Origin: Piromyces finnis
Taxonomy: Eukaryota > Neocallimastigomycota > Neocallimastigomycetes > Neocallimastigales > Neocallimastigaceae
Length of the DNA stretch: 42,091 bases
Direction: 5' to 3'
Assembly (NCBI GenBank): GCA_002104945.1
Contig: MCFH01000113.1
Span: 1-42,091 of the forward strand
The position numbers were made by a program, and so were the translations under genes. The notes under the pieces are model-generated. The model had not been told where the DNA came from. It saw only the letters and a list, made by a program, of their open reading frames with translations, and searched no databases. This document shows positions 32,486 to 42,091 of the stretch, in pieces. The first letter of the stretch is position 1, and each line of letters starts with the position of its first letter.

Positions 32486-34674
32486 GAAAAATGTGTGAAA
32501 TTTAAATTATATTTATATAAAAAGCAAAAATATATATTAATGAGTTTCACTCCAACTACAATTATTATTATTGTTATTACTATTTAACATATAATGACTA
32601 TACTTTATCAACAAAATATTTTTTTTTTATGTAACTATATGTGGATGTGGATATATGAATAAATAATTATATTATAATTATTTTTATAATTATGAACTTT
32701 GATTTCTTAAAGGAAAGTAAAATCTCTTATTTATGATTAGTTAAAACTAATTTATTTAATGATTTTGATTATGTAATTTAAGAATAATCGTTTTAAATTA
32801 TTTTTAATTTTCTTTTTAAATTAAGTAAATAAAGACGTTTTATACTGATATAAAATATTTTATAACCATAATATAATTAATAATCTCCTAAACTATTAAA
32901 TAATAAAGCTTTTATTTAATTAAATAACTAAATAAAACTATTATTTAAATAAACTATTATAAATTCATTTATATTTATGAAAGATAAAACTACTTATTGA
33001 TATATTGATAATAAAAATTATATTATTAATGCCTTCTTTATTATAAATAAATGCTAAATTAATATGTTTTAGTTTTATAAATTATACAGAAAGTGATATA
33101 TTATATATTCCAGATTGTTTTTACTAATTTATTCTACAAACTTACTAAATTATTAAATAAAATTAAAACAATATTTCTATTTTTCTATTTTTATTTATAT
33201 TACATTATATTATTGTATCATAGTTAATATTTTTAAAATGATTCATTTTATTTGGGTAATGTTTAACTATTTCTAAATTAAAAATATTCATCAATAGTTT
33301 TTAATAATAAAAATTATTTCTTGTGTATAAACAACTATGTTTATAGCTTTCTAATTTTAACTTAAAAAATTATTTGATTTTAATATATAATTAATTTAAC
33401 ATTAAGTAATATAGATTATTATATATTAATTTAAGTCATAACTTTAAAAATAAATTATAAATTATTTAATAATTAGTCATTTGTTATATAAATTTGTAAT
33501 AATAAAAAGCAATAAAAGTATTAATAAATATTTATGGCTTCTAATTCATTCTTACTAATTATCTAAACCCTATCTTGAAGATTTTAATAAATAAATATTT
33601 AATTTTAAAAGTTTTAAAAAATGACAACTTTTATATTCATAGTAAATACAGTTTATAGTTTATTATTTCATAAATAATGATTAACCATATAAATAGGCAT
33701 ATAAATAAGTATATATTGAGATTTTACTTTTAGTAATATTATTATATTAATTAAAAAATGTAATAATGTGATGAATAGTTATCAAGCCAATATAGACTTA
33801 TAACATATATCTTCTATACTAATTTAAATAATCAAAATGTTATATTACTATAACTCTTATAAATATTAGTATGTAACTGAAAGCTAGAGCAAGAAAAGAT
33901 AGTTTAAGTTCTTTTAGAAAATGACGGTAGTGTGTGAATTTTGGAGGATATTATTCATTTTATGTATTATTTATTTTATTAAAGGATTATAATTGACTTT
34001 AATTTTTAATAAATTAATTTTTTTTAAAATTTTTTTACCAATAATCATTTGAAATAATTTTTGAATTGAATTAATAAGACACTATTTGAAATTAGCTTTA
34101 AATATAATCATAATAATTTATCAATTTATTAGTTTTATGCCTTTCCTTAATAAAAATTGTTTCTGGTTGATAAATTTTGACTGTTAATATAGTTTTATAT
34201 AATGAATATAATTTAAATTACATATTAAAATAAAGATAACAGAAATAATAAATATATTCTTAGTTGAATATTAATAAATAAATAATAAAAAAAAATAATG
34301 TAACAATTACTCGATCTTAATAGTATTTTAAATAAACAAATAATTTATACAATTATACTTTTAATTATAATTTATGTTTCATTATTAATTAACATTTAGT
34401 TAAAAGCTATGTATACTTTTAAAGCAGTTATATTTAAATAAATAATTTAAATAAATATATTTAATTAATTATTATCTAAAATATATTAGAAATAAAATTA
34501 GCATTTCAATTTATTTATCATTATCTATAAACTAATAACGTCAAGACATATTATAATTATGCAATAAAATAAATAGATTATAAAATAAAAATATTAAAGT
34601 AATTGAAATACTTTTTAAATTTCTTTCTTTAATACTTTTAATAATTAAAATATAGTATAAACCCAATAATAAAA
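32486..34674. other. A+T-rich region without recognisable features
   Basis: About 2.2 kb between the copia element and the tRNA-Met gene. I see no gene-like frame, tRNA, tandem repeat or clear LTR ends. It may be old intergenic DNA or eroded repeats. Confidence 0.5.
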
Positions 34675-34747
34675 TGCGAAGTGTGAGGTTCGAACTCACG
34701 ACCTTAAGATTATGAGACTTACGCGCTGCCGACTGCGCCAACTTCGC
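34675..34747 (-). tRNA. tRNA-Met, elongator type (anticodon CAT)
   Basis: Minus strand: acceptor GCGAAGT/ACTTCGC, anticodon loop CTCATAA giving CAT, and the T-T mismatch closing the anticodon stem that is usual in fungal elongator tRNA-Met. T arm with AGTTCGAACCT. The mature 3' end is followed at once by TTTT (34671-34674 read on the minus strand), a Pol III terminator. It lies 10 nt downstream of tRNA-Ser. Confidence 0.94.
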
Positions 34748-34757
34748 AATAACTATT

Positions 34758-34839
34758 CGTCACCTGCAGGACTCGAACCTGCGCTCCCAAAGGGAAATGG
34801 CTTAGCAGGCCACCGCGTTAACCACTCCGCCAAAGTAAC
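34758..34839 (-). tRNA. tRNA-Ser (anticodon GCT)
   Basis: An 82-nt class II tRNA on the minus strand. Acceptor GTTACTT/AGGTGAC (two G-U), anticodon loop CTGCTAA giving GCT, long variable arm TCCCTTTGGGA, and B box GGTTCGAGTCC. There is no T4 in the 10-nt spacer to tRNA-Met, so a Ser-Met dicistronic transcript is likely. Element C begins 17 bp upstream. Confidence 0.95.
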
Positions 34840-34856
34840 TAATAATTAATTTAATT

Positions 34857-35688
34857 TGTTAAGGAATGAACATAAATAGTTGAATTAGCTAGAATTTTAG
34901 GAATTAACCTTCAACTATTTATATTCCTTACTAGTGTTTAACTCTATTTTTAAAATATAAAAATTATAATATATAATTTTTATACATTTTTCTAGTAATT
35001 ATTCATATTTTTATTATATAGTTATATTATTTGTATATAGTTATTTAAGACCTTTATTATTAGTATTAGTATAATTACTTATAATATTTTATACTTATAA
35101 ATTTTACAAAATTTTATTATTATTTAAGGTTTATTTTATTAATTAACTTTATTGTATAATATTTTATAATTTGAAATTATGACATAGAATTTAATTATAA
35201 TTTTTACTAAAAGAGGCAACTGTTACACACAAAACAGAAGATACCTCGACAGAAAAATTATTATTTATGTCTAAAAAAGGGCATAATTAATTGAATAATA
35301 TAATTTTATTATATGTCATAATAAAATATATAATATATGATATGCAAAAATGTTACACATATCATAAATTAAAATTTTATTAATTATAAATTAAAAAATT
35401 TTCTATTCAAATATTAAGAGATTATTCATAATATATATTAAGGATTTAATTAATATATGTTATAGTGAATGATCCATATATTATGAATGAAATCAATTTA
35501 AATCCTTAGCTATCCAAAACCATTAAATTTCAAATAATGGATAGTTGGAAAAAGTACGAGGATTTTTGAGAAAATTTTTAAAAATTGAAAAATCAAAAAT
35601 AAATTAAATGAATAAAAATTAAAATTAAATAAATTTTTATTTTTATAACTATTCAAGTGTTTTGTGATATCTTATTTGAACCGTAGCA
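34857..35688 (+). mobile_element. Element C 5' LTR (832 bp)
   Basis: TGTTAAGGAATGAACA...GAACCGTAGCA. The left duplication AATT (34853-34856) matches AATT at 41831-41834 and lies at -14 to -17 from tRNA-Ser. It differs from the 3' LTR only by five single-base homopolymer lengths, with no substitution that I can see. Confidence 0.9.
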
Positions 35689-36104
35689 TAATTAATGGTG
35701 GAGATATCGGGGATAATAATAACATATTGATATCACACTACATTTTTATAGTTATTTTTATATTTATTTTTGTATTATTATTTAATTAAAATAGTTAATA
35801 ATTCAAAAGAGGGTTATACTAGTATAATAAAAAGTTATATACTTCAAGGCACAATTAAAATAGTTAATAGAGAGAAATTAATATTGTTAATTGGTGCAGT
35901 TAAGGAAGTATTTTATATTGGTATTACTAGTTTAACTAAAGAGAATAATTATTAGTGTTGTTAATTAAATATATTTCAAATATTGTTGTAATTCATTCTT
36001 TTAAATTCTTATAAAAGAAAATTATTTTTTTTTTAAACTTGTTTCATTCTTTAATATTATTGTAAAATTGTATTTTTATCTTTATTTAAAACTTGTATAT
36101 AAAA
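35689..36104 (+). other. Element C leader with possible primer binding site
   Basis: Noncoding leader between the 5' LTR and gag. TGGTGGAGATATCGGGG (35696-35712), eight bases after the LTR, looks like a primer binding site, since TGG matches the reversed CCA end of a tRNA. No tRNA in this window matches it, so the primer is unknown. Confidence 0.4.
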
Positions 36105-37013
36105 ATGAGTACGGGAGCTGATAAATCTATTGACTTTGCTAAATTAATGAAGGAATTAAAGCATGTCACTAGATTAACCGAAGATAATTTGGACATTAAG
36201 ACTTGGTATAGTCAATTAAAGTATTGGACTATGCTTCAAGATGTTAAAAGTCCAAAAATGGTGTTTCTAGCTTGTTTGTTTACTACTACAGGAACACCAA
36301 ATGAACTTATTCAAGAGTTGAATCCTAATAAGGACTTCGAAAGTGATGAAGACAGTGAAGATAGTGATGAAGAAGATGAAGGTAGAGGAAAGAGAAGAGC
36401 TCACTACCCTTCCCTTAAAAAGATAGTCACTATGTTAGAAGAATTTTATGGAGTAAAGGAAGATCAAATAGAACTTCTCAAGGAGCTTAGGGATATGCGA
36501 ATCAAAAAGAATGAAAAAGTAAAAGACTTCAACATAAGGTACCGTTCCTTGTATGTCAAACTAGACAAGAAGCGTAGAAGGAAAGTAGATGTTGAAGATT
36601 ACTTAGATTCCATTGAGCCTAACTATAAAGCCTGGGAAAATGTGCGTAGGGAAAAAGAAGTTACCTTAGCAGAAGCCTACAAGCTTGCCGAAGATGGGGA
36701 CAGACTAAATTTAAGAAATCGTCATAAAGCTAACAATTATGATGTATCCACCTCTTCTAACTCTGATAAAAGATATAAAAATAAATATGAAAGAAAAGAA
36801 GATAGCTATGAAAGGAACAAGAAGCCAACAATAGCGAATTATGGTAATGATAAGAAAGATCCTATGAATGAGTTGACGGAGAAAATGAGAAACTTAACTA
36901 TCAAAACTTGCTACTTTTGCAACGAGAAGGGACACTTTCAATATCATTGTCCTAAGCTGAGTGCCATAGTAGAAGAAAACAAACAAAAGGCCAGAAAAGG
37001 TCATTTAAATTAG
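36105..37013 (+). CDS. Element C Gag (302 aa)
   Basis: Start chosen at the first ATG (36105, MSTGADKS). The protein is helical and charged, with an acidic cluster (SDEDSEDSDEEDEG, near residues 88-101), a central capsid-like region (LEEFYGVKEDQ...LRDMRIKKNEKVKDFNIRYRSL), a basic linker, and a C-terminal CCHC zinc knuckle CYFCNEKGHFQYHC that would bind the genomic RNA. It forms the virus-like particle in gypsy elements. The last codons CAT TTA AAT and the TAG stop are a -1 slippery site leading into pol. Much less A+T-rich than its LTRs, with no Asn tracts, and fully open. Confidence 0.92.
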   Translation: MSTGADKSIDFAKLMKELKHVTRLTEDNLDIKTWYSQLKYWTMLQDVKSPKMVFLACLFTTTGTPNELIQELNPNKDFESDEDSEDSDEEDEGRGKRRAHYPSLKKIVTMLEEFYGVKEDQIELLKELRDMRIKKNEKVKDFNIRYRSLYVKLDKKRRRKVDVEDYLDSIEPNYKAWENVRREKEVTLAEAYKLAEDGDRLNLRNRHKANNYDVSTSSNSDKRYKNKYERKEDSYERNKKPTIANYGNDKKDPMNELTEKMRNLTIKTCYFCNEKGHFQYHCPKLSAIVEENKQKARKGHLN

Positions 37014-37037
37014 ATAGTGGGAGAAGAAGCACTCCCA
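37004..37037 (+). promoter_or_regulatory. -1 ribosomal frameshift signal at the gag-pol junction
   Basis: The heptamer T TTA AAT (37004-37010), read as CAT TTA AAT in gag, sits directly before the TAG (37011-37013). After a 7-nt spacer a stem-loop forms: TGGGAG (37018-37023) with CTCCCA (37032-37037) and an 8-nt loop. Slipping one base back enters a frame open from 36956 through pol. The design matches known -1 frameshift sites; efficiency is untested. Confidence 0.82.
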
Positions 37038-40000
37038 GTAATCCAAAAATAGCTTCACTTAATAACAGTTCAGTTGATAATAATGAGTACTCTGAATATT
37101 CTGAGTATTCTGACTTATCAGATAATGAAGAAATATCTTCTATTGAAGATAAAATTATTGCTGCAGCTAAAAGAAAAGCTAATGATGAAGAAGACTCTTC
37201 CAAGAAAAGAGTACAAAAATCATTAAAAGAAGACCCAAGACCAATAGTTACCCCTGCTACTAGGAAGCAACAAGAACGTGAACTCAGTAATGAGAGTTTA
37301 GAATCAGGTTCACCATCACAACCCAAGAACCAACTTGACACGTCTGTTCTGAGTCAACCTAATATTAACAAGGAAAAAGAAAAAAGTAAAAGACTCAGAG
37401 AAAAACAAAGAAGTAAACCACCAACCCCCATAAATAAAGACGAAAGAGAAGAAAACGAAGATATGGAGGTCAGTATTGATACGGAAGATAAAGTAGAAGT
37501 AGAAAAAGCTAAAAAGAAAAATACAGATATTCTACCGACGTTATTGAAAATGACTAAAGATAAAGAAAAAGATAAAACTAAAGAGGAGAAAGTCACACGT
37601 AATATCCAAATGAGAGGTGATACCAGTGATTATGATATTTTTGAAGATTTAAACACAGCTAAATGTGATATTACTTATGGACAGTTATTTAATGTATGCC
37701 CAAAAATAAGAACACAACTTTCCCAAGGACTAAAGTTAGAGAAAGTACAAAGCAAGGTATCAGGTGCATTAAATAACATAGTAGCTACTACAACCTTATT
37801 AAATAATATCTACCATGACTATATAAGTAAGAATAATGAAGCTTCAGAAGAGGATATAGCAATGGTGGATGCGACTGTGGATGGAATACCAGGAAAACTA
37901 CTGGTGGATACGTGTAGTAACTTAAATGTTATTACATCTTCTTTTTACAAAAGACTACCAAAGGAATATGAAGTGGTAGGAATAAGCAAAGGACGTATTC
38001 GACTAGCTACTACTGATGAAGAATACTCTGAGGGTACTGTGGTGTGTATACCAGTTAGAATAGGAGAGGTAGAACTAGTGGTTGACTTCAGAATACTTGA
38101 AAAAGAAGAACCGTTCTATGATATGTTAATAAATTATAAAACTCAAGTAGATAATTTATTATATATAAATCCAGTAACCAAGAGCTTATGTCAAGTGAAA
38201 GAAAGAGGTGTAGTAGAAGAAATAGTACCTATCAATAACCAATATTATAATGAAGGAAAATTGGTATGTACTATTAAGAAGATACCAGATGGAGATACTA
38301 AAAGCTTGAAGTCTATTGAAGGTTTACCACCTCAGGAGTATATACACAATGAGATATTCTTGAACACCTTACCAAAAGATAAACGGAAAGAAATACTCCG
38401 ACTTTTGGAAGAAAACTTAGAGATTATTGCGACGTCTTCTGAGGAATTAACGCCTTCTAAATTATCACCACATAAAATAAATCTAAAGGCTGGTGTAAAA
38501 CCAGTTAAACAAAGAGCTTATAGGTTAACTAAATTTAAATCAGATATACTAAAAGAAGAGTTAACTAAGCTAATAGAAAAAAAGTTAATAGAGCCGTCCT
38601 ATTCAGAATGGTCCTCCCCTGTAGTTCTGGTTCCAAAACATAATGGTAAGTGGAGAATGTGTGTGGACTATAGGAGAGTGAACGACCTCACGGAAAAGGA
38701 CTCTTATTCACTCCCCTATATTGATGAAATATTTGATAGTCTGAACGGAGCCAAAATATTCACTACTATGGACTTATATTCAGGTTATCATCAAATTTCT
38801 ATGCATGAGGAAAGCACTGAGGTTACTAGTTTTACTACCAAGTTTGGTAACTATCAGTTTAAGGTCATGCCGTTTGGGTTAACTAATGCACCAGCAACTT
38901 TTCAGAGGGAAATGAATAAGATATTATTTCCTTTAATAGGAAATTGTGTATATAATTTTATTGATGATGTACTCATATATTCCAAGAGTGTGGAAGAACA
39001 CATGGAACATATTAAGAGAGTATTTGAAATATTGAAAGAAAATGAATTAAAAATAAATCTTGAGAAATGTAGTTTTATGAAGGAAGAAGTAAATGTATTA
39101 GGTCACAGGTTATCTACTAAAGGTTTGAGTCCTTTGGAAAGTAAAATAGAAGCCATAAGGAAGTGGGAAGCTCCAGGAAATATTCATGAGTTACGTTCAT
39201 TTTTGGGTGCAGTAGGATATTATCGAAATTTTATTCCTAATTATTCTCAAGTAACCGCGCCCTTATGTGAGTTATTAAAGAAAAATGTACGATATAAATG
39301 GGAAGAAAAACATGAAAAAGCATTTAAAGTATTAAAAGAAAAACTGATAAACGCTCCCATTTTAAAGTTTCCTGAATTTGATAAGCCTTTTATCATACGT
39401 ACGGACGCGTCGTATGAAGGAGTGGGTGGTGTTTTATTACAAGAAGATGAAACTAACAAAATAGAACACCCGGTACATTATATTAGTCGAAGTCTTAGTA
39501 AAGCGGAGAAGAACTATGGAATAACAGAGTTAGAAGGTGCTGCGTTATTCTTTTGCGTGAGTAAGTTAAAACCTTATATTTTAGGAAACCCGTACACTAC
39601 TATGGTTTATACGGACCATAAACCACTTTTGGGTTTATTTAAAAATAAGGAACCAAATAGTGCACGTCACAACAGATGGTGTCTTACAGTAAGTCAGTTG
39701 GATATTGATATTCAATATGATAAAGGAAAGAATAATGTTATAGCTGATGCATTATCAAGAATGAAGAATAAAGAGGAGAAAAAGATACTGGTAACAAAAA
39801 TTAATAAAACTAATAATGAAGAGTTATTAACCAAAGTTATTAAGGAGTTTATAGCTGAAAAATTTACTACCATAGATGGGAAGGACTATTTCGTAGATGG
39901 TAATAACTTACGTCAGCTAATATCTACTGTAGAAGAAAAAGTAAAGTTAATATTTCAAGCACATAACGTAGGTCATGAAGGTTATTATAAGACTTATCAA

Positions 40001-40477
40001 AGGTTAAAGAAAAATTATTATTGGAATGATATGATAGCGGATATTAAAAGAATTATTAGCAAGTGTGAGAAGTGTCAAGTAAATAGACCACAACCTTATC
40101 CAGAACCAACTGAGGACAAAGCTACTAAAGTGGAAGGACCATTTGTACATCTAGGTTTGGATATTATTGGGCCATTACCTAAGACAAGAAATAGTAAACA
40201 ATATATAATAGTCATAGTTGACTATTTTACTAAATGGGTAGAAGCCGAAGCGGTGGAAACTGTTACTTCTCTGGACGTGATAAAGTTTTTAATAAATGTG
40301 TTTGCAAGACATGGGGTACCACAAGTTATTACTACAGATAATGGAACTCAATTTACCTCAGATATGACAAAGATATTTCTAGACCTATATGACGTATATG
40401 TGAAGTTCACAGTTCCCTACCACCCTGAAAGTAATGGATTAACAGAAAACCGAAATAAGGAAATTGGGAAACTTTAA
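37011..40477 (+). CDS. Element C Pol: protease, RT, RNase H, integrase (made by -1 frameshift)
   Basis: Begins in the -1 frame at the gag stop (KLDSGRRSTP...). There is no ATG until 37463, so fusion to Gag is the natural route. Domains in order: a charged spacer; protease-like motif LLVDTCSNLNVIT (Cys where Gly is expected, near 37905); RT (KWRMCVDYRRVN, TTMDLYSGYHQI, MPFGLTNAPATFQRE, catalytic FIDD near 38960); RNase H (IIRTDASYEGVGG, ELEGAA, YTDHKPL, VIADALSRM); integrase H2C2 (HNVGHEGY...CEKCQ) and the core residues in LGLDIIGPL, TTDNGTQFTS and NGLTENRNKE. The frame ends early at 40477, just after the integrase glutamate. The homologous continuation is in another frame (next entry). Nearest relative: element B. 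Confidence 0.92.
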
Positions 40478-40979
40478 GACTTTTAGGGAAAGAAAGTAAA
40501 GACTGGGATGAAGTTCTACCTTCCGCGCTTTGGGCCTTAAGAACTACAAAGAATACGGCTACGAAACATTCAAGTTTTGAGCTAGTTTATGGTAGGGAAG
40601 ACCAACAACCTTTTGATATAGCTGCCCGACCCACTAAAGATCAAAACAAGAGTTCCGATGAAATTCTTTTGGAAAAGTTTATAAATCACTACCGATGGAC
40701 CCTAGAAGCTGCTGAAAATGTAAAGACGGCTAATAAATATTGGTCTATGAGAAGAGAAGAAAAATTAAGTATGAACCAAGCTAAGAAAATAAAAGTAGGT
40801 GACCTAGTTTTGGTAAGAAACTTCAGTAGAACAAAATTGGAACCTTACTTTGTAGGACCTCTCAAAGTGGTCCAGAAACAGTTCAATACAGTAGTCTTAG
40901 CAGACCCAGAAACTGGAGTACTATGAACAGAAATGTACATTTCAAAAATGTCGTTAAATATAACTCAGCAACGGAGTAG
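40478..40979 (+). pseudogene. Element C integrase C-terminus, out of frame
   Basis: Continues element C integrase after a one-base shift near 40465-40475: LLGKESKDWDEVLPSALWALRTTKN, then GDLVLVRNF and the GPF-like YFVGPLKVV, open to 40926. A second one-base shift near 40922 leads to RNVHFKNVV, ending TAG at 40977-40979. Both shifts look like single missing bases. Given the homopolymer-only differences between the LTRs, they may be consensus errors and not decay. Confidence 0.82.
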
Positions 40980-40988
40980 CTTGAGTTT

Positions 40989-41003
40989 TAACGAAGGGCA
41001 TTC
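40989..41003 (+). other. Possible element C polypurine tract
   Basis: A short purine-rich stretch (AACGAAGGG) lies just before the 3' LTR start at 41004. It is weak and interrupted (CATTC follows), so the assignment rests mainly on position. Confidence 0.35.
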
Positions 41004-41830
41004 TGTTAAGGAATGAACATAAATAGTTGAATTAGCTAGAATTTTAGGAATTAACCTTCAACTATTTATATTCCTTACTAGTGTTTAACTCTATTTTTAA
41101 AATATAAAAATTATAATATATAATTTTTATACATTTTTCTAGTAATTATTCATATTTTTATTATATAGTTATATTATTTGTATATAGTTATTTAAGACCT
41201 TTATTATTAGTATTAGTATAATTACTTATAATATTTTATACTTATAAATTTTACAAAATTTTATTATTATTTAAGGTTTATTTTATTAATTAACTTTATT
41301 GTATAATATTTTATAATTTGAAATTATGACATAGAATTTAATTATAATTTTTACTAAAAGAGGCAACTGTTACACACAAAACAGAAGATACCTCGACAGA
41401 AAAATTATTATTTATGTCTAAAAAAGGGCATAATTAATTGAATAATATAATTTTATTATATGTCATAATAAAATATATAATATATGATATGCAAAAATGT
41501 TACACATATCATAAATTAAAATTTTATTAATTATAAATTAAAAAATTTCTATTCAATATTAAGAGATTATTCATAATATATATTAAGGATTTAATTAATA
41601 TATGTTATAGTGAATGATCCATATATTATGAATGAAATCAATTTAAATCCTTAGCTATCCAAAACCATTAAATTTCAAATAATGGATAGTTGGAAAAAGT
41701 ACGAGGATTTTGAGAAAATTTTTAAAAATTGAAAATCAAAAATAAATTAAATGAATAAAAATTAAAATTAAATAAATTTTTATTTTATAACTATTCAAGT
41801 GTTTTGTGATATCTTATTTGAACCGTAGCA
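41004..41830 (+). mobile_element. Element C 3' LTR (827 bp)
   Basis: TGTTAAGGAATG...CCGTAGCA, followed by the AATT duplication (41831-41834). Five bases shorter than the 5' LTR, each difference being one base less in an A or T run. Confidence 0.9.
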
Positions 41831-41834
41831 AATT

Positions 41835-42091
41835 TGATACGCTACTCACATAAAAACATGATAAAAACTAGCTGAATAAACACGACTTAACCCATAGTAA
41901 CTTATAATAAAAATAAACAATAATAACCTTAAAGATGAATGAATAATAATTTTATGAAAATATAACCCTTAAAGATGAATGAATAATAATTTTATGAAAA
42001 ATATAACCCTTTCTTTAAATAAATAATATTCTCTTTTATTATATAATAAATTCTGAGTTAAAAAATGACCTAATAAGTTTGATTTTTAATA
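41835..42091 (+). mobile_element. B-family LTR (B3), cut by the window end
   Basis: Starts TGATACGCTACTCAC, the 5' end of the element B LTR, directly after the AATT duplication of C. It therefore points away from tRNA-Ser, as B points away from tRNA-Gly. It contains a 40-bp tandem duplication (AAAGATGAAT at 41931 and 41971) that both B LTRs lack. Whether a full element follows is outside the window. Confidence 0.8.

Noticed and set aside
35770-35955. 61-aa frame in the element C leader
   Set aside because: It lacks an ATG at its start, shows no known motif and lies in the untranslated leader.
36952-37596. Ser/Leu-rich minus-strand frames opposite the gag-pol junction
   Set aside because: Antisense of the charged Glu/Lys/Ser spacer; there are no signs of an independent gene.
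40460-40475. Programmed frameshift in integrase at GGGAAAC
   Set aside because: The bases are not in the phase needed for a -1 slip (codons are GGG AAA CTT), and element B has no shift there; a lost base is more likely.

Overview
This is about 42 kb of extremely A+T-rich eukaryotic nuclear DNA. It holds no ordinary protein-coding gene. Nearly everything in it is LTR retrotransposon material (three Ty3/gypsy-like elements, one Ty1/copia-like element and many solo LTRs), plus five tRNA genes. The tRNAs lack an encoded CCA, Pol III style T-runs follow two of the tRNA groups, and the element proteins carry long asparagine tracts, all in the standard code. An A+T-rich anaerobic gut fungus or a dictyostelid-like amoeba would fit. 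I cannot decide the organism from sequence alone, and I hold this guess weakly.

Layout. 1-1557 (minus) is a decayed gypsy pol fragment (element A). 1561-6684 is a pile of solo LTRs and LTR fragments. 6688-12516 (minus) is a gypsy element (B) with a gag deletion, a truncated 5' LTR and a broken pol. 12521-13301 is a solo LTR ending 16 bp before a tRNA-Gly/tRNA-Thr pair (13318-13468). 15486-26308 is a second pile of solo LTRs, several nested, ending 13 bp before tRNA-Cys (26322-26393). 26552-32480 (minus) is a nearly intact copia element with identical-looking 356-bp LTRs and the target duplication AAGTC. 32486-34674 is featureless A+T-rich DNA. 34675-34839 (minus) is a tRNA-Ser/tRNA-Met pair. 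34857-41830 (plus) is a nearly complete gypsy element (C), starting 17 bp upstream of tRNA-Ser and followed by the start of another B-type LTR.

Main result. All three tRNA loci carry an LTR whose 4-5 bp target duplication lies about 9-17 bp upstream of the mature tRNA 5' end. At each locus further LTRs are stacked behind it, with the same short target (AATA, AAAA or AATT) recurring at the junctions. The simplest reading is repeated re-insertion into one Pol III-defined position, giving a time-ordered stack with the newest element next to the tRNA. LTR families with 5-bp duplications and TGT...ACA ends are instead often nested inside other LTRs. Element C also shows a clean -1 frameshift signal (slippery heptamer, 7-nt spacer, stem-loop) at the gag stop, and element B keeps the same signal.
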